Assembly (NCBI GenBank): GCA_034429475.1
Contig: DAOUGD010000250.1
Location: 1 to 64,000, forward strand
Source of the DNA: JAKQHY01 sp034429475
GTDB lineage: Bacteria; Chloroflexota; Anaerolineae; B4-G1; SLSP01
Length of the DNA: 64,000 nt
Direction of reading: 5' to 3'
In this document: positions 46,194-54,658 of the stretch, one piece after another
Numbering within the stretch: the stretch's first letter is position 1
Layout of the letters: each line of letters opens with the position of its first letter
Position numbers and translations under genes: made by a program
Notes under the pieces: model-generated
What the model was told of the DNA's origin: nothing
The model's input: only the letters and a program-made list of their open reading frames with translations
Database searches by the model: none

Positions 46194-46865
46194 ATGGACT
46201 CAAATCGCAAGCACTGGAACGAGCAACAAAAGGAATTTCACGCCGTCCTGCTGAGCTTCAAGCAGCACGACCGGGCGATGGCATTGTTTGTACAGCAGCA
46301 CGCCGCGCTGCACTCGGCAAAGGTGACGCCGGGCATCCCCTGGTCGTTTGAGGACGAAGTGTTGGATGACATGACGGAGGCGCAGATTCGCCGCATTCCG
46401 CAGGGCTGCGACTACTCCGTGGCGTGGCATATCTGGCATCTGGCCCGCATCGAGGACATCACGATGAACCTGCTGCTGGCCGGACGTCCGCAGCGCTTCG
46501 TGCGCGAGGGCTGGCAGGCGCGGCTCAACGCGCCGGTGGTGGATACGGGCAACGCGATGACGAAAGACGAAGTCGCGGCCCTCAGCGAGGCGCTGGACAT
46601 TGCCGCGCTGCGCGAGTATCGTATGGCCGTTGGCCGTGAAACACGCGAAAACGTCACGGGGCTGGCCCCGGAGGCGTTCAAGCAAAAGGTAGACCCGGCC
46701 CGGCTGCGCCAGGTGATGGAGGAAGGCGCCGTGGTTGAAGCTGCACGCGGCATCGTGGACTACTGGAGCCGCCGCACCCTCGCCGAACTGCTGCTGATGC
46801 CCCCCACGCGCCACAACCTCGTCCACCTGAACGAGGCGCTGCGCCTCAAGCAGAAACGCCGATGA
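46194..46865 (+). CDS. DinB-superfamily protein
   Basis: A 223-residue four-helix-bundle protein of the DinB/YfiT type. DYSVAWHIWHLARIEDITMN carries the metal-binding His residues (HIWHLARIED), with a further His near the C-terminus (PTRHNLVHLNEAL). The family includes thiol-dependent transferases that use metal ions. The start at 46194 has AGGAAATCAGG upstream. The next gene overlaps by 4 bp. Confidence 0.8.
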   Translation: MDSNRKHWNEQQKEFHAVLLSFKQHDRAMALFVQQHAALHSAKVTPGIPWSFEDEVLDDMTEAQIRRIPQGCDYSVAWHIWHLARIEDITMNLLLAGRPQRFVREGWQARLNAPVVDTGNAMTKDEVAALSEALDIAALREYRMAVGRETRENVTGLAPEAFKQKVDPARLRQVMEEGAVVEAARGIVDYWSRRTLAELLLMPPTRHNLVHLNEALRLKQKRR

Positions 46866-47332
46866 AACCACAAATGCCCCTGGAAACCTTTTGGCAAGCC
46901 TACCTGGCCTCGTTACCGCCCGGCGCGGCGCTGCCCACGGCGTACACCGCCTGGGGCTTCGGCCACACCGCCGCAAATGCCGACGAATTGGGCGGGCTGG
47001 TGGTGCGCGGCCTCAAAACGGCCACCGCTTCCCTGATCTGGACGTATGAAGCGGAAAAAGAGTCGCTGCCCCAGGTCGGCGATCTCAGCATCATCCTGGA
47101 CGGAGCCGGCGCGCCGCTGTGCCTCATCGAGACAACCGAGCTTACGGTGAAAGCCTTCCAGGACGTGGACGAACGCTTCGCTTACGACGAAGGCGAAGGC
47201 GACCGCTCCCTGGCCTACTGGCGCGACGTCCACTGGCGCTACTTTGGGGAAGAGTGTGCGTCCATCGGCCGTGAACCCGACCTGGCTATGCCGGTGCTGT
47301 GCGAACGGTTCCGCGTGGTGTTCAAACCCTGA
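46862..47332 (+). CDS. ASCH-domain protein
   Basis: A 156-residue ASCH (PUA-like) domain protein. AWGFGHTAANADELGGLVVRGLKTATASLIWTYE holds the G-x-K-x-x-T/S motif of the RNA-binding face, and the end RYFGEECASIGREPDLAMPV is typical. Some ASCH proteins hydrolyse N4-acetylcytidine or bind RNA. It overlaps the DinB-like gene by 4 bp. Confidence 0.85.
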   Translation: MKPQMPLETFWQAYLASLPPGAALPTAYTAWGFGHTAANADELGGLVVRGLKTATASLIWTYEAEKESLPQVGDLSIILDGAGAPLCLIETTELTVKAFQDVDERFAYDEGEGDRSLAYWRDVHWRYFGEECASIGREPDLAMPVLCERFRVVFKP

Positions 47333-47353
47333 CAACTCCAAGTAAGTCCGGCG

Positions 47354-48505
47354 ATGGCGAAGTTTCTGAGATTTTTACTCGTTCTGCTCTATGGCCTTCT
47401 GGCTCTGCTGGGACTGGTCGTCTCGCTGGGATGGCTGTTCTACGCCGCCACCGGCTGGGGCCGCTGGCTGGCTTGCGCCGGGCTGGCGGCGACCTGCCTC
47501 CCGGCGGCGCTGTATCTGTACGGCACGCAGAGCCGCCAACGCCGCTTCTGGGGACGGATCAGCGCGGCCTTTGGAGGGCTGTTCGTTGCCATCCTGGTCG
47601 GGATGCTGCTGACCACCCCCTCCGGCGATGCGGGAACGGATTCGCCGGTGAGCCAACACTTCACCGCCGACACGCAGTTTCCCCGCTACACCCTCAGCAA
47701 TATCGTCCCCGAAACCGAGCAAATCAACCTGGGCTTTCTGACCACGCCCCTCATAGATGAACTCTTCACCTACGACCGCGCCTTCCGGGTGCGGAAGAGC
47801 ACCCTGGCCGTGTACCGCGACATGGATCGAGATGCCGATTTTCGCGCACTCGGCTCGGCGCTGGGGTGGACCTATGCCGATTTTCTTGGACTTCCCTACG
47901 ACGTCGGCCAGTATTACCTGTACATCCCCCGCAACCGGCCTTCCGGCCCCTTGCCGGTGATTCTGTTTTTACACGGCAGCTTTGGGAACTTCAAGACATA
48001 CACCTGGGTATGGTCGAGGCTGACCGAAGAACTGGGCTACGTCATCATCGCGCCGAGTTTTGGCTTTGGCGACTGGAGCAGACCCGGCGGCGTGGCAGCC
48101 GCCGAGAAGGCGCTGGCAGCCGCGCAAGCCTTCGTTGATCTGGATGAAGACCGGCTCTATCTGGCCGGCCTCTCCAATGGCGGACTGGGCGTTTCGCTGC
48201 TGGGGAACGCGACGCCCGCACGTTTTCGCGGCCTGATTTTCATTTCTCCGGTGATGGTCACGGATGTGGTAGATGCCCCCGCGTTTCAGGCGGCCTGGGG
48301 AGGACGCCCTGTACTGATCCTCACCGGGCAGGATGACGAGCGCGTGCCCTTCGCGTATGTGGCCGAGCGCGCCCGGAATCTGGCACAGGGTGACGTGGCT
48401 GTCACTGACATTTCTTATCCGGGAGAAGATCATTTCCTGTTCTTCTCACGTCGGCAAGAGGTTTTACAGGATATTTCAGAGTGGCTGCAACAAACCCAGA
48501 AATAA
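47354..48505 (+). CDS. Membrane-anchored alpha/beta hydrolase
   Basis: A 383-residue protein with three hydrophobic N-terminal helices (about 1-90, including FLRFLLVLLYGLLALLGLVV) followed by an alpha/beta hydrolase domain from about 180. PVILFLHGSFGNFKTYTWVW is the oxyanion loop, LAGLSNGGLGVSLLG has the nucleophile Ser (GLSNGG), VLILTGQDDERVPF the Asp and GEDHFLFF the His. The substrate is unknown. No clear Shine-Dalgarno is seen at the chosen ATG. Confidence 0.8.
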   Translation: MAKFLRFLLVLLYGLLALLGLVVSLGWLFYAATGWGRWLACAGLAATCLPAALYLYGTQSRQRRFWGRISAAFGGLFVAILVGMLLTTPSGDAGTDSPVSQHFTADTQFPRYTLSNIVPETEQINLGFLTTPLIDELFTYDRAFRVRKSTLAVYRDMDRDADFRALGSALGWTYADFLGLPYDVGQYYLYIPRNRPSGPLPVILFLHGSFGNFKTYTWVWSRLTEELGYVIIAPSFGFGDWSRPGGVAAAEKALAAAQAFVDLDEDRLYLAGLSNGGLGVSLLGNATPARFRGLIFISPVMVTDVVDAPAFQAAWGGRPVLILTGQDDERVPFAYVAERARNLAQGDVAVTDISYPGEDHFLFFSRRQEVLQDISEWLQQTQK

Positions 48506-48526
48506 TCGAAGACCATAGAGAAATCG

Positions 48527-48588
48527 GTAATTCGCAATTCGTAATTCGCAATTCGTAATTCGCAATTCGTAATTCGTAATTCGCCATT
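48527..48588. repeat. AATTCGT/AATTCGC heptamer array
   Basis: About nine head-to-tail copies of AATTCGT or AATTCGC, between the hydrolase stop and the ribosome-binding site of the next gene. The unit is the reverse complement of the one at 1053-1085. No inverted arm. Confidence 0.92.
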
Positions 48589-48605
48589 CACAGGAGACCC
48601 ATTCA

Positions 48606-49214
48606 ATGACCGATTCCCCTACCCATTTACCCGATGCATACCAGGAAGTCTTGTATTGGAAGTTGTCCCATCACAACAAGTTGTTGATCGCCTTGAACGT
48701 GGTCGGATTGGCGCTGATGTTAGGGGCGCTCAGCGCGTTCACGGCCTGGGCCAATGTTTGGCAGCCGGGCGGCCTTCATGACGACTTGAACATCGTACAG
48801 ATAGTGCTTACCCTGATCAGCGTCGTGTTGGTGATGGTGCTGCACGAACTGGTGCATGGGATCGCGCTCAAAGCCTATGGCGCGCGCCCCAAGTACGGCG
48901 TGCTATGGCAACAGATGATGTTCTACGCCACCGCGCCCAACCACGCCTTCCGCCGCAACGCCTACCTCGTCATCGCCCTGGCGCCGCTGGTGGGGATCAG
49001 CGTGGTGGGCTTTGTGTTGTTGATGCTGCCGCTGCCCGGCTGGCTGCTCTGGCTGATCGGGCTGTGCGCGGCGGTCAACGTTGGCGGCGCGGTGGGGGAT
49101 ATGTGGCTGGTGCGCGTCGCCCTGGGCTATCCGGCCCGCGCCTACATCGTGGACGAGCAGGACGGGGTGCGGGTGTTTATGCCGGAAGAGCCTGTTGCAC
49201 AGATTCCATCGTGA
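48606..49214 (+). CDS. DUF3267 zincin-like membrane protein
   Basis: A 202-residue membrane protein with four hydrophobic helices. VLHELVHGIALKAYGARPKY (about 79-98) has the HExxH zinc motif typical of DUF3267. RNAYLVIALAPLVGISVVGF is the following conserved helix. These proteins are predicted intramembrane metalloproteases of unknown target. AGGAGACCC lies upstream of the ATG. A paralogue follows 47 bp later. Confidence 0.85.
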   Translation: MTDSPTHLPDAYQEVLYWKLSHHNKLLIALNVVGLALMLGALSAFTAWANVWQPGGLHDDLNIVQIVLTLISVVLVMVLHELVHGIALKAYGARPKYGVLWQQMMFYATAPNHAFRRNAYLVIALAPLVGISVVGFVLLMLPLPGWLLWLIGLCAAVNVGGAVGDMWLVRVALGYPARAYIVDEQDGVRVFMPEEPVAQIPS

Positions 49215-49261
49215 CCCATAGAAATCAAAAACCGTAATCCTTTTTCGTGCAAGGTGTACCA

Positions 49262-49861
49262 ATGTCATTCTTACCCGCAAATCTCCCGAACACCTATCAG
49301 GAAGCCCTGTACTGGAAATTGCCCCATCGTCGCGAGTTGCCGCTTCTTTTGGATGTGGTGGGCTTCGCATTGATGATGGTGATGGGTGGAGTGTTTACAA
49401 CCTGGGCTAGGTTATGGCATTTGCCCGATTCTTTTAGCGGTTTAACCTATGACCAACAGTTGTTATGTGTCCTAGTCGCGCTTTTTCTGATACCAGGCCT
49501 TCACAAGTTGATGCATGGTTTCGTACTCAAGGCCTATGGTGTGCGCCCGAATTACCGTGTGTCATGGCAAGGACTGGTTGCCACCCACTCAAGCTATGCT
49601 TTCCATCGTAACCAATGCCTCGTGATTGCGTTGGCGCCATTGGTGGGGATCAGCGTATTGGGTAGCTTACTACTGATGATGCCGTTACCTGACTGGCTTC
49701 TTTTTATAATCGTTGCTTCCACAGCATACAACATCGGCCTACCAATGGGCATAAAGGATATATGGCTGATGTATATAATTATGAAATATCCGCCCCATGC
49801 TTATATTGTGCCTGAACAAGACGGCATGCGTGTCTTCATGCCAGGAGAAGCACCCCAATGA
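49262..49861 (+). CDS. DUF3267 paralogue without catalytic Glu
   Basis: A 199-residue paralogue of the preceding gene, alignable over its whole length (same NTYQEALYWKL start, VLKAYGVRPNY and LAPLVGISVLG blocks). The zinc motif reads HKLMH instead of HELVH, so the catalytic Glu is replaced by Lys. It is likely inactive as a protease and could act as a pseudoenzyme partner. Its base composition is more AT-rich than that of its twin. The ATG at 49262 has AAGG upstream. Its stop overlaps the next start. Confidence 0.8.
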   Translation: MSFLPANLPNTYQEALYWKLPHRRELPLLLDVVGFALMMVMGGVFTTWARLWHLPDSFSGLTYDQQLLCVLVALFLIPGLHKLMHGFVLKAYGVRPNYRVSWQGLVATHSSYAFHRNQCLVIALAPLVGISVLGSLLLMMPLPDWLLFIIVASTAYNIGLPMGIKDIWLMYIIMKYPPHAYIVPEQDGMRVFMPGEAPQ

Positions 49862-50817
49862 TGCGCTGGGGAATGTGCTGTTTCCTCCTATGCGCACTGG
49901 GACTGTCCGCGTGCATCCCTGCCCTGCCCACACTGCCGCCGACGCCGGCCATACCATCCACGCCCACACCGCCTTCCCGCGACTTCGCCATTGTCGGCTA
50001 CCTGCCCGACTACCGCACGCTCGATCCGGCGTGGGGGCGCTACGTCACCGACATCGTCTACTTTTCCGCCGGGCTGCGCGCCGATGGGGAACTGGACACG
50101 ACTCGGCTAGACGCGCAAACCCTCGCCGCGTTGCGCGAGATGCGCTCCATCTATGGCACGCGCGTCTTTATCGCCATCGGCGGATGGGAGCGGTCGGGAG
50201 GCTTCGCCGCCGTCGCCGTTGACCCGGCGCTGCGCGCGTCCGTGGCGCGGACGCTCACCGCGTACTGCCTCGAAAACGGGCTGGACGGCGTGGACTTCGA
50301 TTGGGAGTTCCCCGAAGGCGCCGCCGAGATCGCGGGCTACGTGGCGCTGCTCGCCGAAGTCCACACGGCGTTTGCGCCGCACGATCTGCGGGTCAGCGTG
50401 GCGCTGGCGGCGTGGCAAGACCTGGGGAGCGGGTTGTACGCGGCGGCGGATCGCATCCACATCATGGCCTACGATCACGATGGGCGCCATTCGACGTTTG
50501 AGCAGGCCGCCGAGGACATCCAGGTTTTCCTGAAGCGGGGCGCGCCGTCGGAGAAACTCCTGCTTGGCGTGCCGTTTTACGGACGCAACGTCCAAAACCC
50601 CGCCATCGCTCTGACCTACGCGGAGATCGTGAGCACCCATCACCCCGCGCCGGACGTAGATGAGGCAGGCGGCGTCTACTTCAACGGCATTGCCACCATT
50701 CAAAAGAAGACCCGCTACGCGCAAGAGCAAGGGCTGTGCGGCGTGATGATCTGGGAACTGGGGCAGGATACGACGGATGACACGTCGTTGCTCCGGGCAA
50801 TCTGGCAAAATCAATAA
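49858..50817 (+). CDS. GH18 glycosidase lipoprotein
   Basis: A 319-residue chitinase-fold protein. Residues 1-19 are a lipoprotein signal (lipobox LSAC, Cys19), then a Pro/Thr linker. The TIM barrel starts FAIVGYLPDYRTLDPAWGRY. GLDGVDFDWEFPEG contains the DxxDxDxE catalytic motif with the acid Glu. VPFYGRNVQ and GVMIWELGQD are typical later strands. It should cleave beta-1,4 GlcNAc polymers such as chitin or peptidoglycan at the cell surface. Confidence 0.92.
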   Translation: MMRWGMCCFLLCALGLSACIPALPTLPPTPAIPSTPTPPSRDFAIVGYLPDYRTLDPAWGRYVTDIVYFSAGLRADGELDTTRLDAQTLAALREMRSIYGTRVFIAIGGWERSGGFAAVAVDPALRASVARTLTAYCLENGLDGVDFDWEFPEGAAEIAGYVALLAEVHTAFAPHDLRVSVALAAWQDLGSGLYAAADRIHIMAYDHDGRHSTFEQAAEDIQVFLKRGAPSEKLLLGVPFYGRNVQNPAIALTYAEIVSTHHPAPDVDEAGGVYFNGIATIQKKTRYAQEQGLCGVMIWELGQDTTDDTSLLRAIWQNQ

Positions 50818-50871
50818 GGAATTCATCATTAACCGGCGGTTCACCCGTGGTTAGATGAAAATGTCACCGCA

Positions 50872-50928
50872 GGGATTAGGGATTGGGGATTAGGGATTAG
50901 GCTGTCCCAATCCCCAATCCCCAATCTC
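50872..50928. repeat. Inverted element, GGGATTA family
   Basis: Left units GGGATTA, GGGATTG, GGGATTA and GGGATTA, and right units CCCAATC, CCCAATC and CCCAATC. It follows the GH18 gene and matches the units inserted in leuS at 14111-14170. Confidence 0.92.
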
Positions 50929-50983
50929 TATTTTCAAGGAGTGATACCGAACCTATGGTGCAGCCCCGATAATGAAAATTTTT

Positions 50984-51046
50984 ACATGGATGGACAGGAT
51001 GGACAGGATTTTTGGAATCTATCCTGTGCATCCTGTATATCCATGT
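50984..51046. repeat. Inverted element, TGGACAGGA family
   Basis: Left arm ATGGATGGACAGGATGGACA and right arm ATCCTGTGCATCCTGTATAT then CCATGT. A second element of a different unit type in the same spacer, ending 20 bp before the next ATG. Confidence 0.9.
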
Positions 51047-51065
51047 TATTGACAGAGGAGTTATT

Positions 51066-51941
51066 ATGACGGTTTTTTCCAATCCCCACATTCAATGGCG
51101 GCTGGACATCGCCCGGCAATTGGCCGAGCGGATTCGCGCCTTTTCCGGCGTGCAGGCCATTATCGTCGGCGGCTCGGTGGCGCGCGGGTACGCCGACGCT
51201 TACTCCGACCTGGAGCTGCCCATCGTCTGGGACACGCTCCCCACGGACGAGACGCGCCTGGCCGTCGTCGCCGCCTTGCAGGGCGAGTTCCTCTACGGTT
51301 ACGATGGCCCGGCGCAGGAAGATCAACTGTTGATCAACGGCTTCCAGGTTGACCTGTGGCACAACACCGTGTCCGAAGAAAACGCCGTGTTCAAGGCCGT
51401 CTTGCAGGAGTACAGCACGGGCCTGGGCGAAAGCAACTTCCTGGACACCGTCCGCGCCTGCATCCCGCTGTATGGCGAGGCTCTCATCCAGGAATGGAAG
51501 CGGCTGGCGGCGCAGTATCCCGACGAACTGGTCTTAAAAAACATCCGGGAAACCCTCCCCACGTTTGAGGCCGGCCAGTTAACCGTGTTGGCCTATCGGG
51601 AAAACCCCACCGCCTTCTACGCGGCGATCAGCCGGCAGCAACAGGCCATGTTCATGGTCTTGTTGGCCTTAAATCGTCTCTATTTCCCCACGTTCAAGTG
51701 GATGTATCAAGTCTTGGAGACCATGCGGATCAAGCCCGCAGCCGTGGAACAACGCTTCCGGCAGACGTTCACAGCTTCCTACGCCGAGGCCGTGCAGGAC
51801 ACCACCCAGCTCCTCCACGAAACCCTGGCGCTGGTGGAACAGACTTTCCCGCAGGTAGATACCGCCGCCGTCCACCGCCGGTTGGCCTACGCGCGGCGGA
51901 TGTATTCAGATGGGACGCAGATAAACGCCGATGAACGCTGA
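51066..51941 (+). CDS. Nucleotidyltransferase-fold protein with repeat-encoded tail
   Basis: A 291-residue protein. QAIIVGGSVARGYADAYSDLELPIVW is the nucleotidyltransferase GS...SDxE core, with Leu between the acidic residues. The rest is helical and resembles DUF4037-type proteins. Related enzymes modify antibiotics or tRNA, and the substrate here is unknown. GAGGAG precedes the ATG. The last residues (SDGTQINADER) are encoded by the left arm of a repeat element, so the original C-terminus was probably changed. Confidence 0.75.
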   Translation: MTVFSNPHIQWRLDIARQLAERIRAFSGVQAIIVGGSVARGYADAYSDLELPIVWDTLPTDETRLAVVAALQGEFLYGYDGPAQEDQLLINGFQVDLWHNTVSEENAVFKAVLQEYSTGLGESNFLDTVRACIPLYGEALIQEWKRLAAQYPDELVLKNIRETLPTFEAGQLTVLAYRENPTAFYAAISRQQQAMFMVLLALNRLYFPTFKWMYQVLETMRIKPAAVEQRFRQTFTASYAEAVQDTTQLLHETLALVEQTFPQVDTAAVHRRLAYARRMYSDGTQINADER

Positions 51942-52112
51942 TTTTTAAAAAATAGAATTTACGCAAAGAGCGAGATTTTACCGCAGAGTACGCGGAGGTC
52001 GCAGAGATTTTATAGGCACTCGGCGTTCTCAGCGGCCTCTGCGGTAAAAAAAGAGATGATTATGTAAGTCCTGAAAAAATTATCTGCGTCAATCCGCGTG
52101 AATCTGCGTCCA
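51909..52112. repeat. ATCTGCGT-family element split by another element
   Basis: The left arm GATGGGACGCAGATAAACGC (51909-51947) overlaps the end of the preceding gene. The right arm TATCTGCGTCAATCCGCGTG plus AATCTGCGTCC is at 52081-52112. The 130 bp between hold another dyad, which makes this the only nested pair in the window. Confidence 0.85.
51977..52048. repeat. Nested inverted element, CCGCAGAG type
   Basis: Left arm TTACCGCAGAGTACGCGGAG and right arm TCAGCGGCCTCTGCGGTAA, lying within the ATCTGCGT-family element at 51909-52112. Confidence 0.85.
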
Positions 52113-52133
52113 AATTTCTTTGGAGGTTCTCGA

Positions 52134-52958
52134 ATGAGCTTATCATCCGAATTCGTGACACAGTCCATCATTGACCATTACAATACCTACGACGAGGCCA
52201 AACGGCTGAGCCACGACATTGGCCCGCTGGAACTGGTCCGCACGCACGAGTTGCTGGCGCAGTATTTGCCCCCGGCCCCGGCGACTGTGCTGGATGTGGG
52301 CGGCGCGACCGGCGTGTATTCGTTTTGGCTGGCCGGGCTGGGCTATGCCGTACACCTAGTGGACATCGTGCCGCGCCACATCGAGCAGGCGCGGGAGGCG
52401 GCTCAGGCGCCGGGATCGCCGCAGCTTGCCGGGATGCGCGTGGGCGACGCCCGCGCCCTCGACTTCCCCGCCGACTTTGCCGATGCGGTCATCATGCACG
52501 GGCCGCTGTATCACCTGCCCGCCCGCGTTGACCGCCTGCGCGCGCTCGCGGAGGCTCGGCGCGTCCTGCGGCCCGGCGGCGTCCTGCTGGCCTTCGCCAT
52601 CACGCGCTACGCCGGGCTGATCTACGGCCTGACGCAGGGCCACGTCTTCGACCCCACCTACCACGCAATGATCCGCAACGAAGTCCAGACCGGGCGGCGC
52701 GAAAATCCGCCGCCCTGGGCCTTCACCTTCCCGCAGGCCTACTTCCACCACCCCGACGAACTCCAGGCAGAAATCACCGAAAGCGGGCTGCGCCACGAAG
52801 CCACGCTCGGCATCCTCGGCCCGGCCTGGCTGGTGCCCGACCTGGACGCGAGCTGGCAAGACCCCGCCCAGCGCGAAGTCATCCTGGACATCGCCCGCCT
52901 GACGGAACACGAGCCTGCCCTCGGCCCGCGCCTTTTGGCAATAGGCCGGAAGCAATAG
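52134..52958 (+). CDS. Class I SAM-dependent methyltransferase
   Basis: A 274-residue methyltransferase. TVLDVGGATGVYSFWLAGLG is motif I (GGATG), YAVHLVDIVPRHIEQAREAA motif II, and VLRPGGVLLAFAITRYAGLI motif III. The N-terminal helix TQSIIDHYNTYDEAKRLSHD is typical of small-molecule methyltransferases. The ATG at 52134 has TGGAGG 8 nt upstream. The acceptor is unknown. Confidence 0.85.
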   Translation: MSLSSEFVTQSIIDHYNTYDEAKRLSHDIGPLELVRTHELLAQYLPPAPATVLDVGGATGVYSFWLAGLGYAVHLVDIVPRHIEQAREAAQAPGSPQLAGMRVGDARALDFPADFADAVIMHGPLYHLPARVDRLRALAEARRVLRPGGVLLAFAITRYAGLIYGLTQGHVFDPTYHAMIRNEVQTGRRENPPPWAFTFPQAYFHHPDELQAEITESGLRHEATLGILGPAWLVPDLDASWQDPAQREVILDIARLTEHEPALGPRLLAIGRKQ

Positions 52959-52959
52959 G

Positions 52960-52997
52960 GATATTTTCGCGGGCGGTGTACCGCCCGCGAAAATATC
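52960..52997. terminator. Perfect 17-bp hairpin between methyltransferase and GH51
   Basis: GATATTTTCGCGGGCGG and its complement flank a 4-nt loop TGTA, directly after the methyltransferase stop. There is no long T-tract (TCATTTTAATC follows), so termination is only likely. A small GCCGC/GCGGC hairpin follows at 53011-53024. Confidence 0.6.
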
Positions 52998-53041
52998 TCA
53001 TTTTAATCTGCCGCTTTAGCGGCTATTGAAAAAGGAGACCC

Positions 53042-54529
53042 ATGAGCAAGATTGCAATTAACCCGAATGATCCGATTGGCACAATTAACCCCAACATCTA
53101 CGGCCACTTTGCCGAGCACCTGGGATGGTGCATTTACGGCGGCGTGTGGGTGGGCGAAGATTCGCCGATCCCCAACACCGGCGGCATCCGCAACGACGTG
53201 GTCGCCGCGCTCAAGAAGCTGAAACCGGCCGTCATCCGCTGGCCCGGCGGCTGCTTCGCCGACGATTACCACTGGCAGGATGGCGTCGGGCCGCGCGCGC
53301 AGCGTCCGCGGCGCGTCAACATCCACTGGGGCGAAGTGGTGGAGAGCAACGCCTTCGGCACGCAGGAATTCATCCGCTTCTGCCGGATGGTCGGCGCGGA
53401 GCCGTACATCGTCGGCAACGTCGGCTCCGGCGCGGTGCGCGAGCTGCGCGAGTGGGTGGAGTACTGCAACTTCCCCGGCGACAGCACCCTGGCGCAGCAG
53501 CGCGCCGCCGACGGCAGCCCGGAGCCGCTCGACGTGACCTACTGGGGCGTCGGCAACGAGAACTGGGGCTGCGGCGGCAGTTTCTCACCGGAGGATTACT
53601 GCACGGAATTCCGCCGCTACGCGACCTACGTGCGCGGCTTCGGCAAGCAGCTTTACGTCATCGCCTGCGGGTCGCCCGGCAACGATTTGGAGTGGACGAC
53701 ACGCTTCTTCCGCAAGTTGCGCAAGGATTACTGGGACTTCAACAATCTGCACGGCTACGCGGCGCACTACTACTGCGGCACGGCGGGCACGGCCACAGAG
53801 TACACGGTGGATCAGTGGTACGAGCTGATCGCGCGCGGGCTGTACATGGAAGACCTGGTCGTCCAACAGCGCGCTGCGATGGACGCCTACGATCCCTCCC
53901 GCAAAGTCGGCCTGATTGTGGACGAGTGGGGGACATGGCATCCGGTGGAGCCGGGTACGAATCGGGCTTTCCTGTTCCAGCAGAACTCCCTGCGCGACGC
54001 GCTGGTGGCGGCGACCTCGCTGGACATCTTCAACCGCCATGCGGACAAAGTGGTGATGACGAATATCGCGCAGACCATCAACGTCTTGCAGGCGATGATC
54101 CTCACGCAGGGCGAAAAGATGCTGACGACGCCCACCGGCCACGTCTACGAGATGTACGCGCCGCACCAGGGCGGCACGGCGCTGCGCACCGTCATCGAAT
54201 CCGACGCGGCGACGTACACGGCGGCCGGCAAGGAGCAGCAGGTGGCGACTGTGTCCGGCAGCGCGTCGCTCAAGGGGAAGACGCTGTTCCTCACGCTGAC
54301 TAACGCGCACGCCACCGATGCCGTGGACGTGACAGTGGAACTGCTCGGCGGCGCGGCGGCGGTCGGCGGGACCGGGCGCGTCCTCACCGGCGAGATTCAC
54401 GTCCACAACACCTTCGACGCGCCGGACACCATCACGCCGCAACCGTGTACGCTCAACGCCGCCGGCGCGACCTTCACGATCACTTTGCCGCCGGCCTCCG
54501 TCGTCGCGGCGGAGATCGCGCTTCAGTAG
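53042..54529 (+). CDS. GH51 alpha-L-arabinofuranosidase
   Basis: A 495-residue GH51 enzyme, cytosolic (no signal peptide). NPNIYGHFAEHLGWCIYGGV opens the barrel. TYWGVGNENWGCGG contains the acid/base Glu, and LIVDEWGTWHPVEPGT the nucleophile Glu. The last 120 or so residues are the beta-sandwich domain of the family. It releases arabinose from arabinan or arabinoxylan oligomers. AAAGGAG precedes the ATG. Confidence 0.95.
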   Translation: MSKIAINPNDPIGTINPNIYGHFAEHLGWCIYGGVWVGEDSPIPNTGGIRNDVVAALKKLKPAVIRWPGGCFADDYHWQDGVGPRAQRPRRVNIHWGEVVESNAFGTQEFIRFCRMVGAEPYIVGNVGSGAVRELREWVEYCNFPGDSTLAQQRAADGSPEPLDVTYWGVGNENWGCGGSFSPEDYCTEFRRYATYVRGFGKQLYVIACGSPGNDLEWTTRFFRKLRKDYWDFNNLHGYAAHYYCGTAGTATEYTVDQWYELIARGLYMEDLVVQQRAAMDAYDPSRKVGLIVDEWGTWHPVEPGTNRAFLFQQNSLRDALVAATSLDIFNRHADKVVMTNIAQTINVLQAMILTQGEKMLTTPTGHVYEMYAPHQGGTALRTVIESDAATYTAAGKEQQVATVSGSASLKGKTLFLTLTNAHATDAVDVTVELLGGAAAVGGTGRVLTGEIHVHNTFDAPDTITPQPCTLNAAGATFTITLPPASVVAAEIALQ

Positions 54530-54534
54530 ATTTG

Positions 54535-54592
54535 TACGCAGATTCACGCAGATAGTATAAAATCTGCGTGAATCTGCGTTTATCTGCGTCCC
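54535..54592. repeat. Inverted element, ATCTGCGT family
   Basis: Left arm ACGCAGATTCACGCAGATA and right arm ATCTGCGTGAATCTGCGTTT then ATCTGCGT, beginning 5 bp after the GH51 stop. Confidence 0.92.
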
Positions 54593-54658
54593 AATTGACT
54601 TATCGGCTAAACGCGGAATAGAATCTGCGTCACAAGCCCTGTTTTCAGGAGGAAAGCT

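Noticed and set aside
1053..48588. CRISPR array from regularly repeated short units
   Set aside because: Units are 7-10 bp with no unique spacers of constant length, and no cas genes are present.
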